This document shows, in pieces, positions 1-11,861 of a DNA stretch of 64,000 nucleotides. A program made the translations under genes and the position numbers. The stretch is from assembly GCF_030817315.1 (NCBI RefSeq), contig NZ_JAUSZF010000001.1, forward strand, positions 2,092,501 through 2,156,500. The letters run 5' to 3'. The DNA is from Sphingomonas faeni (GTDB lineage Bacteria; Pseudomonadota; Alphaproteobacteria; Sphingomonadales; Sphingomonadaceae). A model generated the notes under the pieces. That model was not told the origin of the DNA, searched no databases, and worked only from the letters and a program-made list of their open reading frames with translations. Positions within the stretch are counted from its first letter, which is position 1, and each line of letters opens with the position of its first letter.

Positions 1-1977
1 GCCGGCGCGATCACGCTGCGGCAGGTGGTGCGGGTTTCGGCCGGCGGTGAGCACGTACGCATCCGGCTCTCCAACGCGTTCGGCACGCGGCCGCTAGCGA
101 TCGGCGGGGCGCACCTTGCCCGGCCGATCGCTCCCGGTACGCCGCGGATCGAAGGCGGCGCCCGGCTGACCTTCTCGGGGCGCAGCGACGCGGTGATCCC
201 GGCCGGCGCGGAGATCTATAGCGACCCGGTCGCGTTCCCCGTCGCGGCGGGTGCCGATCTCGCGATCAGCCTCTATTTGCCGGACGCTGCCAGCCCGCAG
301 ACCGGCCATCCCGGCTCGCGCGCGACGAGTTTCACGCTGGCCGGCAACGCAGTGACGGACGCGACTCTGGCGGGCGCGACGCCGACGACGCACTGGTATG
401 CGATCGCGGATGTCGAGGTCGCTGCCGCGCCGACGGCGGGTACGATCGTCGCGATCGGCGACTCGATCACCGACGGCTACGGCGTGAAGCCCGAGCGCAA
501 CACCCGCTGGACCGACGTGCTTGCGCAGAGGCTTCGTGGAACGACGGCGACGCGCGCGATCGGTGTGGTCAATGCGGGGATCGGCGGCAACCGCGTTCTG
601 CTCGACGGGCTTGGTCCCAATATGGTCGCGCGGTTCGACCGCGACGTCGTTGCACGCAGCGGCGTGCGCTGGGCGATCGTGCTGGAGGGGGTGAACGATC
701 TGGGCGTGCTGACCCGCGAGGCCCCAGCGACCCCCGCACAACATGCCGCGATCGTTGCGCAAGTCACTGCCGGCTTCTCGCAGATCGTCGCGCGGGCGCA
801 TGCTCACGGGATCAAGGTGATCGGCGGGACCGTGATGCCGTTCGGCGGCAATACCTATTATCACCCCACGGCGGAGAACGAGGCGGATCGACAGGCCGTC
901 AACAGCTACATCCGCAGTTCGGGCGTGTTCGATGCCGTCATCGATTTCGACAAGGTGATGCGGGATCCGGCGCATCCCGATCGGCTGTCCCCCGCGTATG
1001 ATTCGGGGGATCACCTGCACCCGTCGGAGGCTGGCTATAAGGCGATGGGCGAGGCCGTACCGTTGAACATGTTCGGCGGTTCGCGCACGTCTGTTGGGTC
1101 GCGGTCGGTGATCGGGGTTGCGGCCCCTGTGCCGGTCGGTCCTGGCGGGGACAAGGGGCCTGCCATCGCGATTACGTTCGACGATATTCCGGCGCATGGT
1201 CCGCTCGTGCCGGGGCAGACGCGGGTCGATGTGATCGGGGCGATTACCGAGGCGCTGGCCGCGGCGAAGGCGCCGGCGTTCGGGTTTCTGAATGCGGGTT
1301 TCGGGCTGGATGCGCCGGACGATGCTGCGAAGGCGATCGCCGCTTGGCGCGCTGCCGGACTGCCGCTCGGCAATCACACCTATTCGCATGCCAATCTCGA
1401 TACGGTGGGCGCGGCGGCGTTTGCGGCCGATGTCGGGCGGAACGAGGCGCCGCTCGCCGCCGCTGCGAAGGGGACCGACTGGCACTGGTTTCGGTATCCG
1501 TTCCTTTCGGAGGGCAGTTCGCCAGCGGTTCGCGACGCGGCGCGTGCCGACCTGAGGGCTCGGGGGTACCGGGCTGCGGCGGTGACGATGAGTTTCAACG
1601 ATTTCAGCTGGAACCCGGTCTATGCCGCCTGCTCGGTCAAGCGGGACGGCGGGGCGATCGCCAGGCTGGAAGCTAGCTTTCTCGGCGATGCACGGGCTGC
1701 TGCGTTGGCAGCACGGGCGCGGGCCAAGGCTCAGGTGGGACGGGATATTCCCTATGTCCTGCTGATGCATGTCGGGGCGTTCGATGCGCGGATGTTACCG
1801 AAACTGCTCGCGCTGTACCGCGAGATGGGGTTCCGTTTCGTGACGCTGCCCGACGCCGAAGCCGATCCCTATTACGCGCCGGCAGTCGACCTTTCGCTGC
1901 CGGGACCGACGCCGTCGCTCGCCGGCCCGCCTGCCCTGCCCGCGCTGGCCGGTCCGCCGACGGGCCTGTGTAGCTGA
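1..1977 (+). CDS. SGNH/GDSL esterase fused to polysaccharide deacetylase (5' end outside window)
   Basis: The reading frame is open from base 1, so the start lies upstream of the window. The first half is an SGNH/GDSL hydrolase: the nucleophile motif AIGDSITDGYG is at about nt 451-483 and the Asp-His pair SGDHLHPSE at about nt 1003-1029. The second half, from about nt 1140, reads as a NodB-type polysaccharide deacetylase: ITFDDIP (about 1171-1191) supplies the metal/catalytic Asp pair, GNHTYSHANLD (about 1369-1401) the metal-binding His pair, and FRYPFLSEG the later conserved strand. Both domains would remove ester- or N-linked acyl groups from carbohydrate, so an extracytoplasmic polysaccharide de-esterase is plausible, although any signal peptide is outside the window. 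The substrate is unknown. Confidence 0.85.
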   Translation, partial: AGAITLRQVVRVSAGGEHVRIRLSNAFGTRPLAIGGAHLARPIAPGTPRIEGGARLTFSGRSDAVIPAGAEIYSDPVAFPVAAGADLAISLYLPDAASPQTGHPGSRATSFTLAGNAVTDATLAGATPTTHWYAIADVEVAAAPTAGTIVAIGDSITDGYGVKPERNTRWTDVLAQRLRGTTATRAIGVVNAGIGGNRVLLDGLGPNMVARFDRDVVARSGVRWAIVLEGVNDLGVLTREAPATPAQHAAIVAQVTAGFSQIVARAHAHGIKVIGGTVMPFGGNTYYHPTAENEADRQAVNSYIRSSGVFDAVIDFDKVMRDPAHPDRLSPAYDSGDHLHPSEAGYKAMGEAVPLNMFGGSRTSVGSRSVIGVAAPVPVGPGGDKGPAIAITFDDIPAHGPLVPGQTRVDVIGAITEALAAAKAPAFGFLNAGFGLDAPDDAAKAIAAWRAAGLPLGNHTYSHANLDTVGAAAFAADVGRNEAPLAAAAKGTDWHWFRYPFLSEGSSPAVRDAARADLRARGYRAAAVTMSFNDFSWNPVYAACSVKRDGGAIARLEASFLGDARAAALAARARAKAQVGRDIPYVLLMHVGAFDARMLPKLLALYREMGFRFVTLPDAEADPYYAPAVDLSLPGPTPSLAGPPALPALAGPPTGLCS

Positions 1978-1984
1978 TTGCCGC

Positions 1985-2016
1985 CCCTCTCTCCCGCGGA
2001 TCGGGAGAGAAGGGTT
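1985..2016. terminator. bidirectional terminator between convergent genes
   Basis: A near-perfect stem of about 12 bp around a CGGA loop (CCCTCTCTCCCG paired with TCGGGAGAGAAGGG) ends in GTTT on the plus strand. It lies between the stop of the esterase/deacetylase gene and the convergent ppdK stop, so it could serve both. Confidence 0.55.
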
Positions 2017-2021
2017 TCACG

Positions 2022-4685
<2,664 letters not shown>

Positions 4686-4777
4686 GGTCGGTCCTCTAAG
4701 TGCCTGTTTTCATTAGCAGGGCAAAAGTGAAGTATAGGAAGTATAGACGCTGGGAGCCGTCTCCACTTCCCCTCCAG

Positions 4778-7273
4778 TCAGCCCTCGATCTTCGAAAAAT
4801 CTGCGACGTTGTGCACTGCGGCGCGGACTCGCTCAAGTAGCGCGAGGCGGGCGGAGCGCTTGGCGGGATCGGGATCGTTGACGATAACGCTATCAAAGAA
4901 CGCGTCGATCGGCGCGCGGAGCGAGGCGAGCGCGGCCATTGCCGCGGCGAAATCCTCGCGCGCGATGGCGGCGGTGGCGCGGGGTTCGGCGGAGTCCAGC
5001 GCTGTCATCAGCGCGGTCTCTGCTGGTTCGGGCGTGTAGGACAGCATCTTCTCTTCGCCCCTCCCTGGAAGGAAGGGGTTGGGGTGAGGGGCTGTTCCGG
5101 GCGTTGCACTGCTTGGCAGCCCCTCACCCCTACCCTCTCCCCGGAGGGGAGAGGGAGCAGAAGGGGCTTCCTTCTTCAGGATGTTGGCGGCGCGCTTGTA
5201 GCCCGCGAGCAGGTTCGTGCCGTCCTCGGTGGTGACGAACGCCTGGAGCGCGTGGACGCGCGCGAGCAGGCGGACGAGATCGTCCTCGCCCCCGAGCGCG
5301 AACACCGCGTCGATGAGGTCGTGACGGACGCCGGCTTCGCGTTGTTGGACCGAGAGCCTTTCCCCAAAAAACGGAACAATCTCTTGTTGCTTCATATCCG
5401 CGAAGGCGAACACTGCTGCGGGTACTTGGTCTTCGGACAGGCGCGCAGTCAGAACGCTCTCTAGACTCCCTCCCCTCAAACCTTCCGTTTGAATGTTGTG
5501 TTGGGATGCCAAGGAAAAGAACGCTGCCATCCGGTCATCCGAGATTTCGTCCACGCGACGCGCACCAGCCAGCAACCGATTCCACCAAAACACACCGTGC
5601 TGGGTAAGGGCCTGAATCAGAGCGCGACGGAAGCCAAGTCGCAGTTGATTGACAGTAATGATGCGAATGACACCAAGCGCCGCTCGACGGAGAGCAAAAG
5701 GATCCTTCGAGCCTGTCGGCTTCTCGTTAATCCCGAAGAAGCCAGCGATCGTATCCAGCTTGTCCGCCAAGCTCACCGCGACCGTTACCGGGTCGGTGGG
5801 GACGTCGTCGCCTTGGCCGACCGGCTTGTAGTGGTCGCGGATGGCGGTGGCGACGGATGGGTGCTCGCCCTGCGCGGCGGCGTAGTAGCCGCCCATCAGG
5901 CCTTGTAGCTCGGGGAACTCTCCGACCATGCCGGTGACGAGGTCTGCTTTTGCGAGGCGGGCTGCTTCGTATGCAAGGGTGGCGAGGTCTTCTCTCCCCT
6001 CCCGCTCGCGGGAGGGGTCGGGGGTGGGCTCGCGCTCTCCTGCCCGTGTGGCGTTGGTGGGGAGCGCGAGCCCACCCCCCGGCCCCCTCCCGCTTGCGGG
6101 AGGGGGGGCAGAAGTTACGATGCCCTCTTCTATCAGCCACCGCGCCAGCTTCGCGACGCGGTCTACCTTGTCGGCGACCGTGCCGAGCTTCTCGTGGAAG
6201 ACGATCTGACTGAGTTTCGGGGAAAACTCTTCAAGCTTTTTCCTGCGCAGAATTTCAGTTCGCGCCGCGTCAGCGAAAACGAACTGATCTTCTTCCCAGA
6301 AGAACTTCGCGTCCGACAAGCGGGCGGCGAGGACCTTACGGTTGCCCTCGACGATGCTCGCGCCGCCGTCTTTCGCGTCGATGTTAGCGGTACAGACGAA
6401 CGCGTTCGCCAATTTTCCGTCCGACCCGCGGCAGACGAAATATTTCTGGTTTACGCGCGCCGTGAGCTGAATCACCTCGGGCGGGACGTCGAGAAACGCG
6501 GGGTCGAACTGGCCGAGCAGGGGAATCGGCCATTCCGTCAGGCCGGCATTCTCGGCGACGAGGCCCTCGTCCTCGATCAGTTCGAGCCCGGCCTGGGCTG
6601 CGGCTTCGCGGGCGTGGTCGCGGATCAGCGTGGCGCGTTCGTCGTGGTCGACGATGACGTGGCAGGCGCGCAGCTTCTCGACATAGTCGTGCGCGCCGCC
6701 GATCGTGATCTGGTACGGGTGGTGGAAGCGGTGGCCGAGCGTGGCGGCGCCGCTGGCGATGCCGGCGATCTCGAACGGCACGATCTCTTCGCCGAGCAGC
6801 GCGACGATGCCTTGCAGCGGGCGGACCCAGCGGAGCGATTCGGTGCTGGCCGACGCATCGCCCCAGCGCATCGACTTGGGCCACGGGAACGCGCGGACGA
6901 TCGCGGGGATGGCGTCGGCGAGCACGGCGGCGGTGGCGCGGCCGGGCTTTTCGGTGACCGCGAAGAGCGTGCCGTTGCGGTCTATCAGTTGCTCGCGGGT
7001 TAGGCCGGTCTTGCGGAGGAAGCCTTCGAGAGCCTGGGGGGGAGCGGAGGTCTTGGGGCCCTTGGTTTCCTCGGAGACGGCGGCGGTCTCTAGCGGCAGG
7101 TCGCGCGCGATCAGCGTCAGGCGGCGCGGGGTCGCGTAGGTGACGATGGCGCTGGTGGCGATGCCGGCTTTGGCGAGCTCGGCGGTGAACAGCCTGGCGA
7201 GGTCTTCCCGCGCCTTGGACTGCATCCGGGCGGGGATTTCTTCGGAGCGGAGTTCGAGAAGGAAGTCGGTCAT
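4778..7273 (-). CDS. glyS: glycyl-tRNA synthetase beta subunit with two repeat-derived insertions
   Basis: This is the large subunit of the alpha2beta2 glycyl-tRNA synthetase and charges tRNA-Gly together with GlyQ. It begins MTDFLLELRSEEIPARM, the family N-terminus. The later conserved blocks LVTGMVGEFPELQGLMG and KRAANILKKEA and the C-terminal anticodon-binding region are present. At 831 residues it is clearly longer than the E. coli protein (689). Much of the excess comes from two low-complexity Pro/Gly/Arg/Glu-rich blocks, about residues 386-429 and 701-745, whose DNA is the same paired palindrome found in intergenic gaps of this window. Both keep the frame and fall between conserved blocks, so the protein is probably functional. 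The start ATG has a perfect GGAGGTGA ribosome-binding site. Confidence 0.95.
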   Translation of the reverse strand: MTDFLLELRSEEIPARMQSKAREDLARLFTAELAKAGIATSAIVTYATPRRLTLIARDLPLETAAVSEETKGPKTSAPPQALEGFLRKTGLTREQLIDRNGTLFAVTEKPGRATAAVLADAIPAIVRAFPWPKSMRWGDASASTESLRWVRPLQGIVALLGEEIVPFEIAGIASGAATLGHRFHHPYQITIGGAHDYVEKLRACHVIVDHDERATLIRDHAREAAAQAGLELIEDEGLVAENAGLTEWPIPLLGQFDPAFLDVPPEVIQLTARVNQKYFVCRGSDGKLANAFVCTANIDAKDGGASIVEGNRKVLAARLSDAKFFWEEDQFVFADAARTEILRRKKLEEFSPKLSQIVFHEKLGTVADKVDRVAKLARWLIEEGIVTSAPPPASGRGPGGGLALPTNATRAGEREPTPDPSREREGREDLATLAYEAARLAKADLVTGMVGEFPELQGLMGGYYAAAQGEHPSVATAIRDHYKPVGQGDDVPTDPVTVAVSLADKLDTIAGFFGINEKPTGSKDPFALRRAALGVIRIITVNQLRLGFRRALIQALTQHGVFWWNRLLAGARRVDEISDDRMAAFFSLASQHNIQTEGLRGGSLESVLTARLSEDQVPAAVFAFADMKQQEIVPFFGERLSVQQREAGVRHDLIDAVFALGGEDDLVRLLARVHALQAFVTTEDGTNLLAGYKRAANILKKEAPSAPSPLRGEGRGEGLPSSATPGTAPHPNPFLPGRGEEKMLSYTPEPAETALMTALDSAEPRATAAIAREDFAAAMAALASLRAPIDAFFDSVIVNDPDPAKRSARLALLERVRAAVHNVADFSKIEG
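5040..5172. repeat. in-frame REPIN-like element inside glyS, C-terminal copy
   Basis: Two inverted GC-rich palindromes (CCCTCCCTGGAAGGAAGGGG at the left, CCTCTCCCCGGAGGGGAGAGG at the right, read in part) flank a GGGGTGAGGGGC...GCCCCTCACCCC inner arm. The same architecture occurs in the gaps at 9389, 32926 and 27452. Here it is translated as a Pro/Gly/Glu/Arg-rich segment between RAANILKKEA and the YTPEPAE region of GlyS. Confidence 0.85.
5988..6118. repeat. in-frame REPIN-like element inside glyS, central copy
   Basis: Each end carries the hairpin CCCTCCCGCTYGCGGGAGGG. Next to it are inner arms GGGGGTGGGCTCGCGCTC and GAGCGCGAGCCCACCCCCC. The end hairpins match the element at 7281-7446. It is translated between WLIEEGIV and DLATLAYEAARL, where other GlyS proteins have only a short linker. 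Confidence 0.88.
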
Positions 7274-7277
7274 ATCT

Positions 7278-7285
7278 TCACCTCC
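7278..7285 (-). promoter_or_regulatory. glyS ribosome-binding site at the edge of a repeat element
   Basis: On the minus strand GGAGGTGA, a full complement to the anti-Shine-Dalgarno sequence, stands four bases before the glyS ATG. The run continues into the terminal hairpin of the repeat at 7281-7446, so the repeat edge forms part of the site. Confidence 0.8.
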
Positions 7286-7446
7286 CCTCCCGCAAGCGGG
7301 AGGGGATCGAGGGGTGGGCGCCCGGCCCGTACATGCGCAGCATTTGCGTGGAACGTGGCGTGGCGGTGGGGAGCGTCATGGCTGGCGTATCGATGGTGGT
7401 GAGCGCGTGCCCACCCCTCGGTCCCCTCCCGCTTGCGGGAGGGGAG
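7281..7446. repeat. REPIN-like paired palindrome between glyQ and glyS
   Basis: Both ends carry CTCCCGCAAGCGGGAG-type hairpins (CCCTCCCGCTTGCGGGAGGG at the right end). Inner arms GAGGGGTGGGCGC and GCGTGCCCACCCCTC face each other across about 70 bases. It fills nearly the whole gap between the two synthetase subunit genes and shares its end hairpin with the copy inside glyS at 5988. Confidence 0.88.
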
Positions 7447-7459
7447 GAAGGATGAGGCA

Positions 7460-8398
<939 letters not shown>

Positions 8399-8459
8399 GT
8401 GGTGCGTTGCGGTCTGCGCTCCTACATGGGGGCGAACTCACGGTAAGGATGCCCTCCCC

Positions 8460-9380
8460 TTGAAGCTGTTCTCGAAGATCGCGTCGTTCCGATCCGCCTT
8501 GTCTGCGCTGGCGATGGCGTTCGCTCTGCCCGCCTGTGCGCAGGTTGCGCCAAAGCCCGTGCAGACCGCGAACGATGCCGATCCGGCACTGTGGGTGGTG
8601 AAGGACAAGGACACGACGATCTACCTGTTCGGGACGATCCATGTGTTGAAGCCCGGCATGACGTGGTTCGACGAGGCGGTGAAGACCGCGTTCGATCGGT
8701 CGCAGCAGGTGGTGCTGGAACTGGTGATGCCGGATCCGGCCAAGATGCAGTCGCTGGTGATGGCGACGGGCGTGTCTAAGGATGGACCAACGCTGACCGA
8801 GCAGCTGCCGGCGGACAAGCGCGCGGCGTATGCGAAGGCGGTGACCGATCTGGGGCTGCCGGCGAATGCGTTCGATCGGTTCAAGCCGTGGCTGGCGGCG
8901 ACCAACCTGTCGATCGCGCCGCTGTCCAAGCTGGGATATGATGCGGCGAACGGGCCGGAGCAGGTGATTACGGCGGCGGCGAAGGCTGCGGGGAAGCCGG
9001 TTACGGGGCTGGAGACGGCGGAGCAGCAGCTGGGGTATTTCGGGGGGCTTTCGCAGACCGCGCAGATGCAGTTTCTGGGGAGCACGATCGACGAGTTGCC
9101 TAAGTTGGAGACGACGATGGCGACTATGGTGGATGAATGGGCGAAGGGTGATCCCGAGGCTTTGGCGCGCGAGATGAACGATAGTTTGAAGGACTCGCCG
9201 GAGGTGGCGAAGGTGTTGCTGGTGGATCGCAATGCGCGCTGGGCCGAGTGGGTCGCGAACCGGATGAAGTCGCCGGGGACTGTGTTTGTTGCGGTTGGGG
9301 CGGGGCATTTGGCTGGGGCCGATAGTGTGCAGGCGCAGTTGGCTAAGCTTGGGGTGAAGGCGGAGCGGGTGAAGTATTGA
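8460..9380 (+). CDS. TraB/GumN family protein, exported
   Basis: I place the start at TTG 8460 because AAGGA stands about 10 bases upstream and because it yields a proper signal peptide (MKLFSKIASFRSALSAL, hydrophobic run to about residue 26). The longer frame from 8289 runs back through glyQ and lacks such a site. The 306-residue product carries the family signatures LFGTIHVLKPG near residue 60 and GAGHLAGADSV near the C-terminus. TraB/GumN proteins are putative metal-dependent hydrolases; the substrate here is unknown. It is divergent from glyQ across about 60 bp and is followed by a repeat element that may act as a terminator. Confidence 0.85.
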   Translation: MKLFSKIASFRSALSALAMAFALPACAQVAPKPVQTANDADPALWVVKDKDTTIYLFGTIHVLKPGMTWFDEAVKTAFDRSQQVVLELVMPDPAKMQSLVMATGVSKDGPTLTEQLPADKRAAYAKAVTDLGLPANAFDRFKPWLAATNLSIAPLSKLGYDAANGPEQVITAAAKAAGKPVTGLETAEQQLGYFGGLSQTAQMQFLGSTIDELPKLETTMATMVDEWAKGDPEALAREMNDSLKDSPEVAKVLLVDRNARWAEWVANRMKSPGTVFVAVGAGHLAGADSVQAQLAKLGVKAERVKY

Positions 9381-9388
9381 GGTGATGA

Positions 9389-9527
9389 ACCCCTCTCCCT
9401 TCGGGGAGAGGGGGGGCCCGCTGCGAAGCAGTGGGAGGGCGAGGGCACGGGTCCGCCACAAGCACGTGCCCTCACCCTTCCGGCGCAAGCGCGCCTCCCT
9501 CCCTCTCCCCCGAGGGGAGAGGGGTAG
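9389..9527. repeat. REPIN-like paired palindrome
   Basis: The left hairpin is CCCTCTCCCTTCGGGGAGAGGG and the right is CCTCTCCCCCGAGGGGAGAGG (quoted in part). Between them lie GGGCGAGGGCACG and CGTGCCCTCACCC arms. It occupies the gap after the TraB/GumN gene. A relative of the right half lies at 52231. Confidence 0.85.
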
Positions 9528-9632
9528 AATTGCTTTTCCCCCTTATCTCAGCTATGCGCCCGCGCTTCCGGTCCATGGTCATCCCTGGAGGCGTGGGCGG
9601 GAAGGACAACAAACGAGTTTCGGAGAATATCG

Positions 9633-10331
9633 ATGAGCGACCAGTTGACGCTCGCAGCCGAGACGCGTGACCGGGTTGGCAAGGGAGCCTCCCGGGCGCT
9701 GCGTCGTGATGGCCGCGTGCCTGCCGTGATCTACGGCCTGAATCAGGAACCCACCTCGGTTCACCTCGAGGAAAAGGCGCTGATGAAAGCGCTGATGACC
9801 GGCCACTTCATGAATTCCGTCGTGATGGTCAACGGCGTGCGTACGCTGCCGAAGGACGTCTCGTTCCACCCGGTTTCGGATCGCCCGATCCATGTCGACT
9901 TCCTGCGCATCGGCGAGCATTCGACCGTGACGGTCGCCGTGCCGATCGTGTTCACCGACGAGGACGACGCACCGGGCATCAAGAAGGGCAAGGGCGTCCT
10001 CAACATCACGCGCCACGAGGTCGAACTGGTCGTCGACGCTTCGGACATCCCGAGCGAGATCACGATTTCGCTCGCCGGTCTGGAGATCGGTGATTCGATC
10101 CACATCAGCGACGTCAAGCTGCCCAAGGGCGCGACGCCCGCGATCGACGACCGCGACTTCGCGATCGCCACGATCGTGCCGCCGACCGTCCCGACCGTCG
10201 AGGACGAAGAGCTCGAGGCCGAGGTTGCCGAAGCACAGGCTGCCGAGGCTGCTGCCGAGGAAGAGACCCCGGTCGAGCCGAACGACGATAACAACGACGA
10301 CGACAAGATCACGCCGCAGAAGAAGGACTGA
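9633..10331 (+). CDS. rplY: 50S ribosomal protein L25 / Ctc family
   Basis: This is the 5S-rRNA-binding protein of the large subunit, in the long TL5/Ctc form. Residues 1 to about 95 are the L25 domain ([25 protein letters not shown]). The TL5 C-terminal beta domain follows to about residue 190. The end is an acidic, Ala/Glu/Asp-rich tail ending [16 protein letters not shown]. The 232-residue length is usual for alphaproteobacteria. It is first in an rplY-pth arrangement common in bacteria, and a strong terminator follows it, so pth may have its own promoter. Confidence 0.97.
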   Translation: MSDQLTLAAETRDRVGKGASRALRRDGRVPAVIYGLNQEPTSVHLEEKALMKALMTGHFMNSVVMVNGVRTLPKDVSFHPVSDRPIHVDFLRIGEHSTVTVAVPIVFTDEDDAPGIKKGKGVLNITRHEVELVVDASDIPSEITISLAGLEIGDSIHISDVKLPKGATPAIDDRDFAIATIVPPTVPTVEDEELEAEVAEAQAAEAAAEEETPVEPNDDNNDDDKITPQKKD

Positions 10332-10362
10332 GGGTTCAGCCCTTCGTCTTAGGATGATCTGG

Positions 10363-10402
10363 CGGGCGGGAAAGCTAGGGCTTTCCCGCCCGTTTCGTTT
10401 TA
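10363..10402 (+). terminator. rho-independent terminator after rplY
   Basis: The 13-bp perfect stem CGGGCGGGAAAGC / GCTTTCCCGCCCG around a four-base loop is followed by TTTCGTTTTAT. It starts about 30 bases after the rplY stop. Confidence 0.9.
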
Positions 10403-10436
10403 TATCACATCCGTCCGACCAATGCCGCCCCGCCCC

Positions 10437-10532
10437 CGTCATCCCCGCGTAGGCGGGGAACCAGACCCTCGGACTTCAGCTATGGAAGCGCGAGGCTAGC
10501 CAGTATGGGTTCCCGCCTCCGCGGGAATGACG
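10437..10532. repeat. paired palindrome, 'CCCGCGTAGGCGGGG' family
   Basis: CGTCATCCCCGCGTAGGCGGGGA at the left, quoted in part, is the inverse of TCCCGCCTCCGCGGGAATGACG at the right, separated by about 50 bases. It lies just upstream of the pth ribosome-binding site. Confidence 0.85.
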
Positions 10533-10574
10533 GTTAGGGGCGTGGGGCAGCGATCACTTCCAGGAGAATACCAC

Positions 10575-11144
10575 GTGCAGATCTGGGCGGGACTCGGCAA
10601 TCCGGGGGCGCAATATGCGATGCACCGGCACAATGTCGGGTTCATGGTCGCCGACGCGATCGCCGAGGTGCATGGCTTCGGCGCGGTCAAGAAGCAGTTC
10701 CAGGGATGGACGCAGGAGGGGCGGATCGGCTCGACCAAGATCCTGCTGTTGAAGCCCGCGACCTTCATGAACGAGAACGGTCGCGCGATCGGCGAGGCGC
10801 TGCGGTTCTACAAGCTGGGCGTCGAGGCACTGACGGTGTTCCACGACGAACTCGACATCGCGCCGTTCCGCGTGAAGGTGAAGACCGGCGGCGGGACCGC
10901 GGGACATAATGGCTTGCGCTCGACCGACCAGCATCTTGGGCCGGAGTTTCGGCGCGTGCGGCTGGGGATCGGGCATCCGGGGCACAAGGATCGCGTGACC
11001 GGCTATGTGCTCGGCAATTACGCGAAGGCCGAGATCGAGCCGTTGAGCGACATGCTCGGCGCGGTCGCGGCGGAAGCGAAGTGGCTGGCGGAGGGCGACG
11101 ACGTCCGCTTCATGAACGATGTCGCGTTGAGGATGCAGATATGA
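10575..11144 (+). CDS. pth: peptidyl-tRNA hydrolase
   Basis: The enzyme cleaves the ester of peptidyl-tRNAs that drop off the ribosome. The GTG at 10575 was chosen because CAGGAGA stands 8-14 bases upstream and because it begins exactly at the family N-terminus (MQIWAGLGNPG); the frame continues upstream only into a repeat element. At 189 residues it has normal length. All active-site elements are visible: GLGNPG, HRHNVGF with the catalytic His near residue 20, PATFMN, HDELD and GHNGLRS. The stop overlaps the start of the next gene as ATGA, which implies translational coupling. Confidence 0.97.
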   Translation: MQIWAGLGNPGAQYAMHRHNVGFMVADAIAEVHGFGAVKKQFQGWTQEGRIGSTKILLLKPATFMNENGRAIGEALRFYKLGVEALTVFHDELDIAPFRVKVKTGGGTAGHNGLRSTDQHLGPEFRRVRLGIGHPGHKDRVTGYVLGNYAKAEIEPLSDMLGAVAAEAKWLAEGDDVRFMNDVALRMQI

Positions 11145-11746
11145 CCACCCGATCCTTGTTTGCCACGCGGTTCTACGAGGCCGATCTCGGGGACGATGAT
11201 CTGGTCGAGGAACTGGAGGATGCCGCGCTCGAACTGGCGAAGGCCGATCGCGCGGGTGTCGCGTGGTCGAAGGCGCACGGGTATCGCGGGTACACGTCGT
11301 ATGCGTCGCTGAACGACCTGCCGCTGCGCGATCCGCGGTTCGGGGATCTGGTGCGATTGCTGAACAAGCATGTCGCGCAGTTCGCTAAGGACTGTGCGTT
11401 CGATCTGGGTGGGCGGAAGTTGAAGCTCGACAGCTTCTGGGTGAACGTCCTGAAGCCGGGCGGCGCGCATTCCGGGCATATTCATCCGCATAGCGTCGTG
11501 TCGGGGACGATGTACGTGGCGATTCCCGAGGGGGCTGGGGCACTGAAGCTGGAGGATCCGCGGTTGCCTATGATGATGGCGGCGCCGACTCGGCTGGAGG
11601 ATGCGCCGGAGGATCTGCGGACGTTCGTTTATGCCGAGCCTAAGCCGGGGAGTGTGTTTTTGTGGGAGAGCTGGCTTAGGCATGAGGTCGTGCCGAATGC
11701 GGCCAAGGGCGAGCGGATCAGTATCAGTTTTAATTATCGGTGGTGA
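11141..11746 (+). CDS. putative 2OG-Fe(II) oxygenase, TIGR02466-like
   Basis: This 201-residue protein starts at an ATG overlapping the pth stop. The central HSGHIHPHSVVSGTMYVAIP (near residues 108-127) and the late FLWESWLRHEVVPN contain the spaced His residues and conserved RHxV-type segment of the double-stranded beta-helix dioxygenases in the TIGR02466/PF13759 group. Such enzymes use iron and 2-oxoglutarate to hydroxylate a substrate. Which substrate is unknown, but coupling to pth next to rplY hints at a target linked to translation; that is inference. No signal peptide is seen, so it is probably cytoplasmic. Confidence 0.75.
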   Translation: MTTRSLFATRFYEADLGDDDLVEELEDAALELAKADRAGVAWSKAHGYRGYTSYASLNDLPLRDPRFGDLVRLLNKHVAQFAKDCAFDLGGRKLKLDSFWVNVLKPGGAHSGHIHPHSVVSGTMYVAIPEGAGALKLEDPRLPMMMAAPTRLEDAPEDLRTFVYAEPKPGSVFLWESWLRHEVVPNAAKGERISISFNYRW

Positions 11747-11770
11747 GCGGGGTGCCGCTCGCCGCTACCT

Positions 11771-11852
11771 CGTCATCCTGACGAAAGTCAGGACCCAGGG
11801 TTACGAACCCCCGCGCTTTTGGCTCTGGGTCCTGACTTTCGTCAGGATGACG
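11771..11852. repeat. paired palindrome, 'GTCATCCTGACGAAAGTCAGG' family
   Basis: CGTCATCCTGACGAAAGTCA at the left is inverted at the right (CTGACTTTCGTCAGGATGAC), with GACCCAG/CTGGGTC inner arms. It lies directly after the oxygenase gene. Close copies are at 40231 and 40691. Confidence 0.9.
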
Positions 11853-11861
11853 AGGTGGTGT

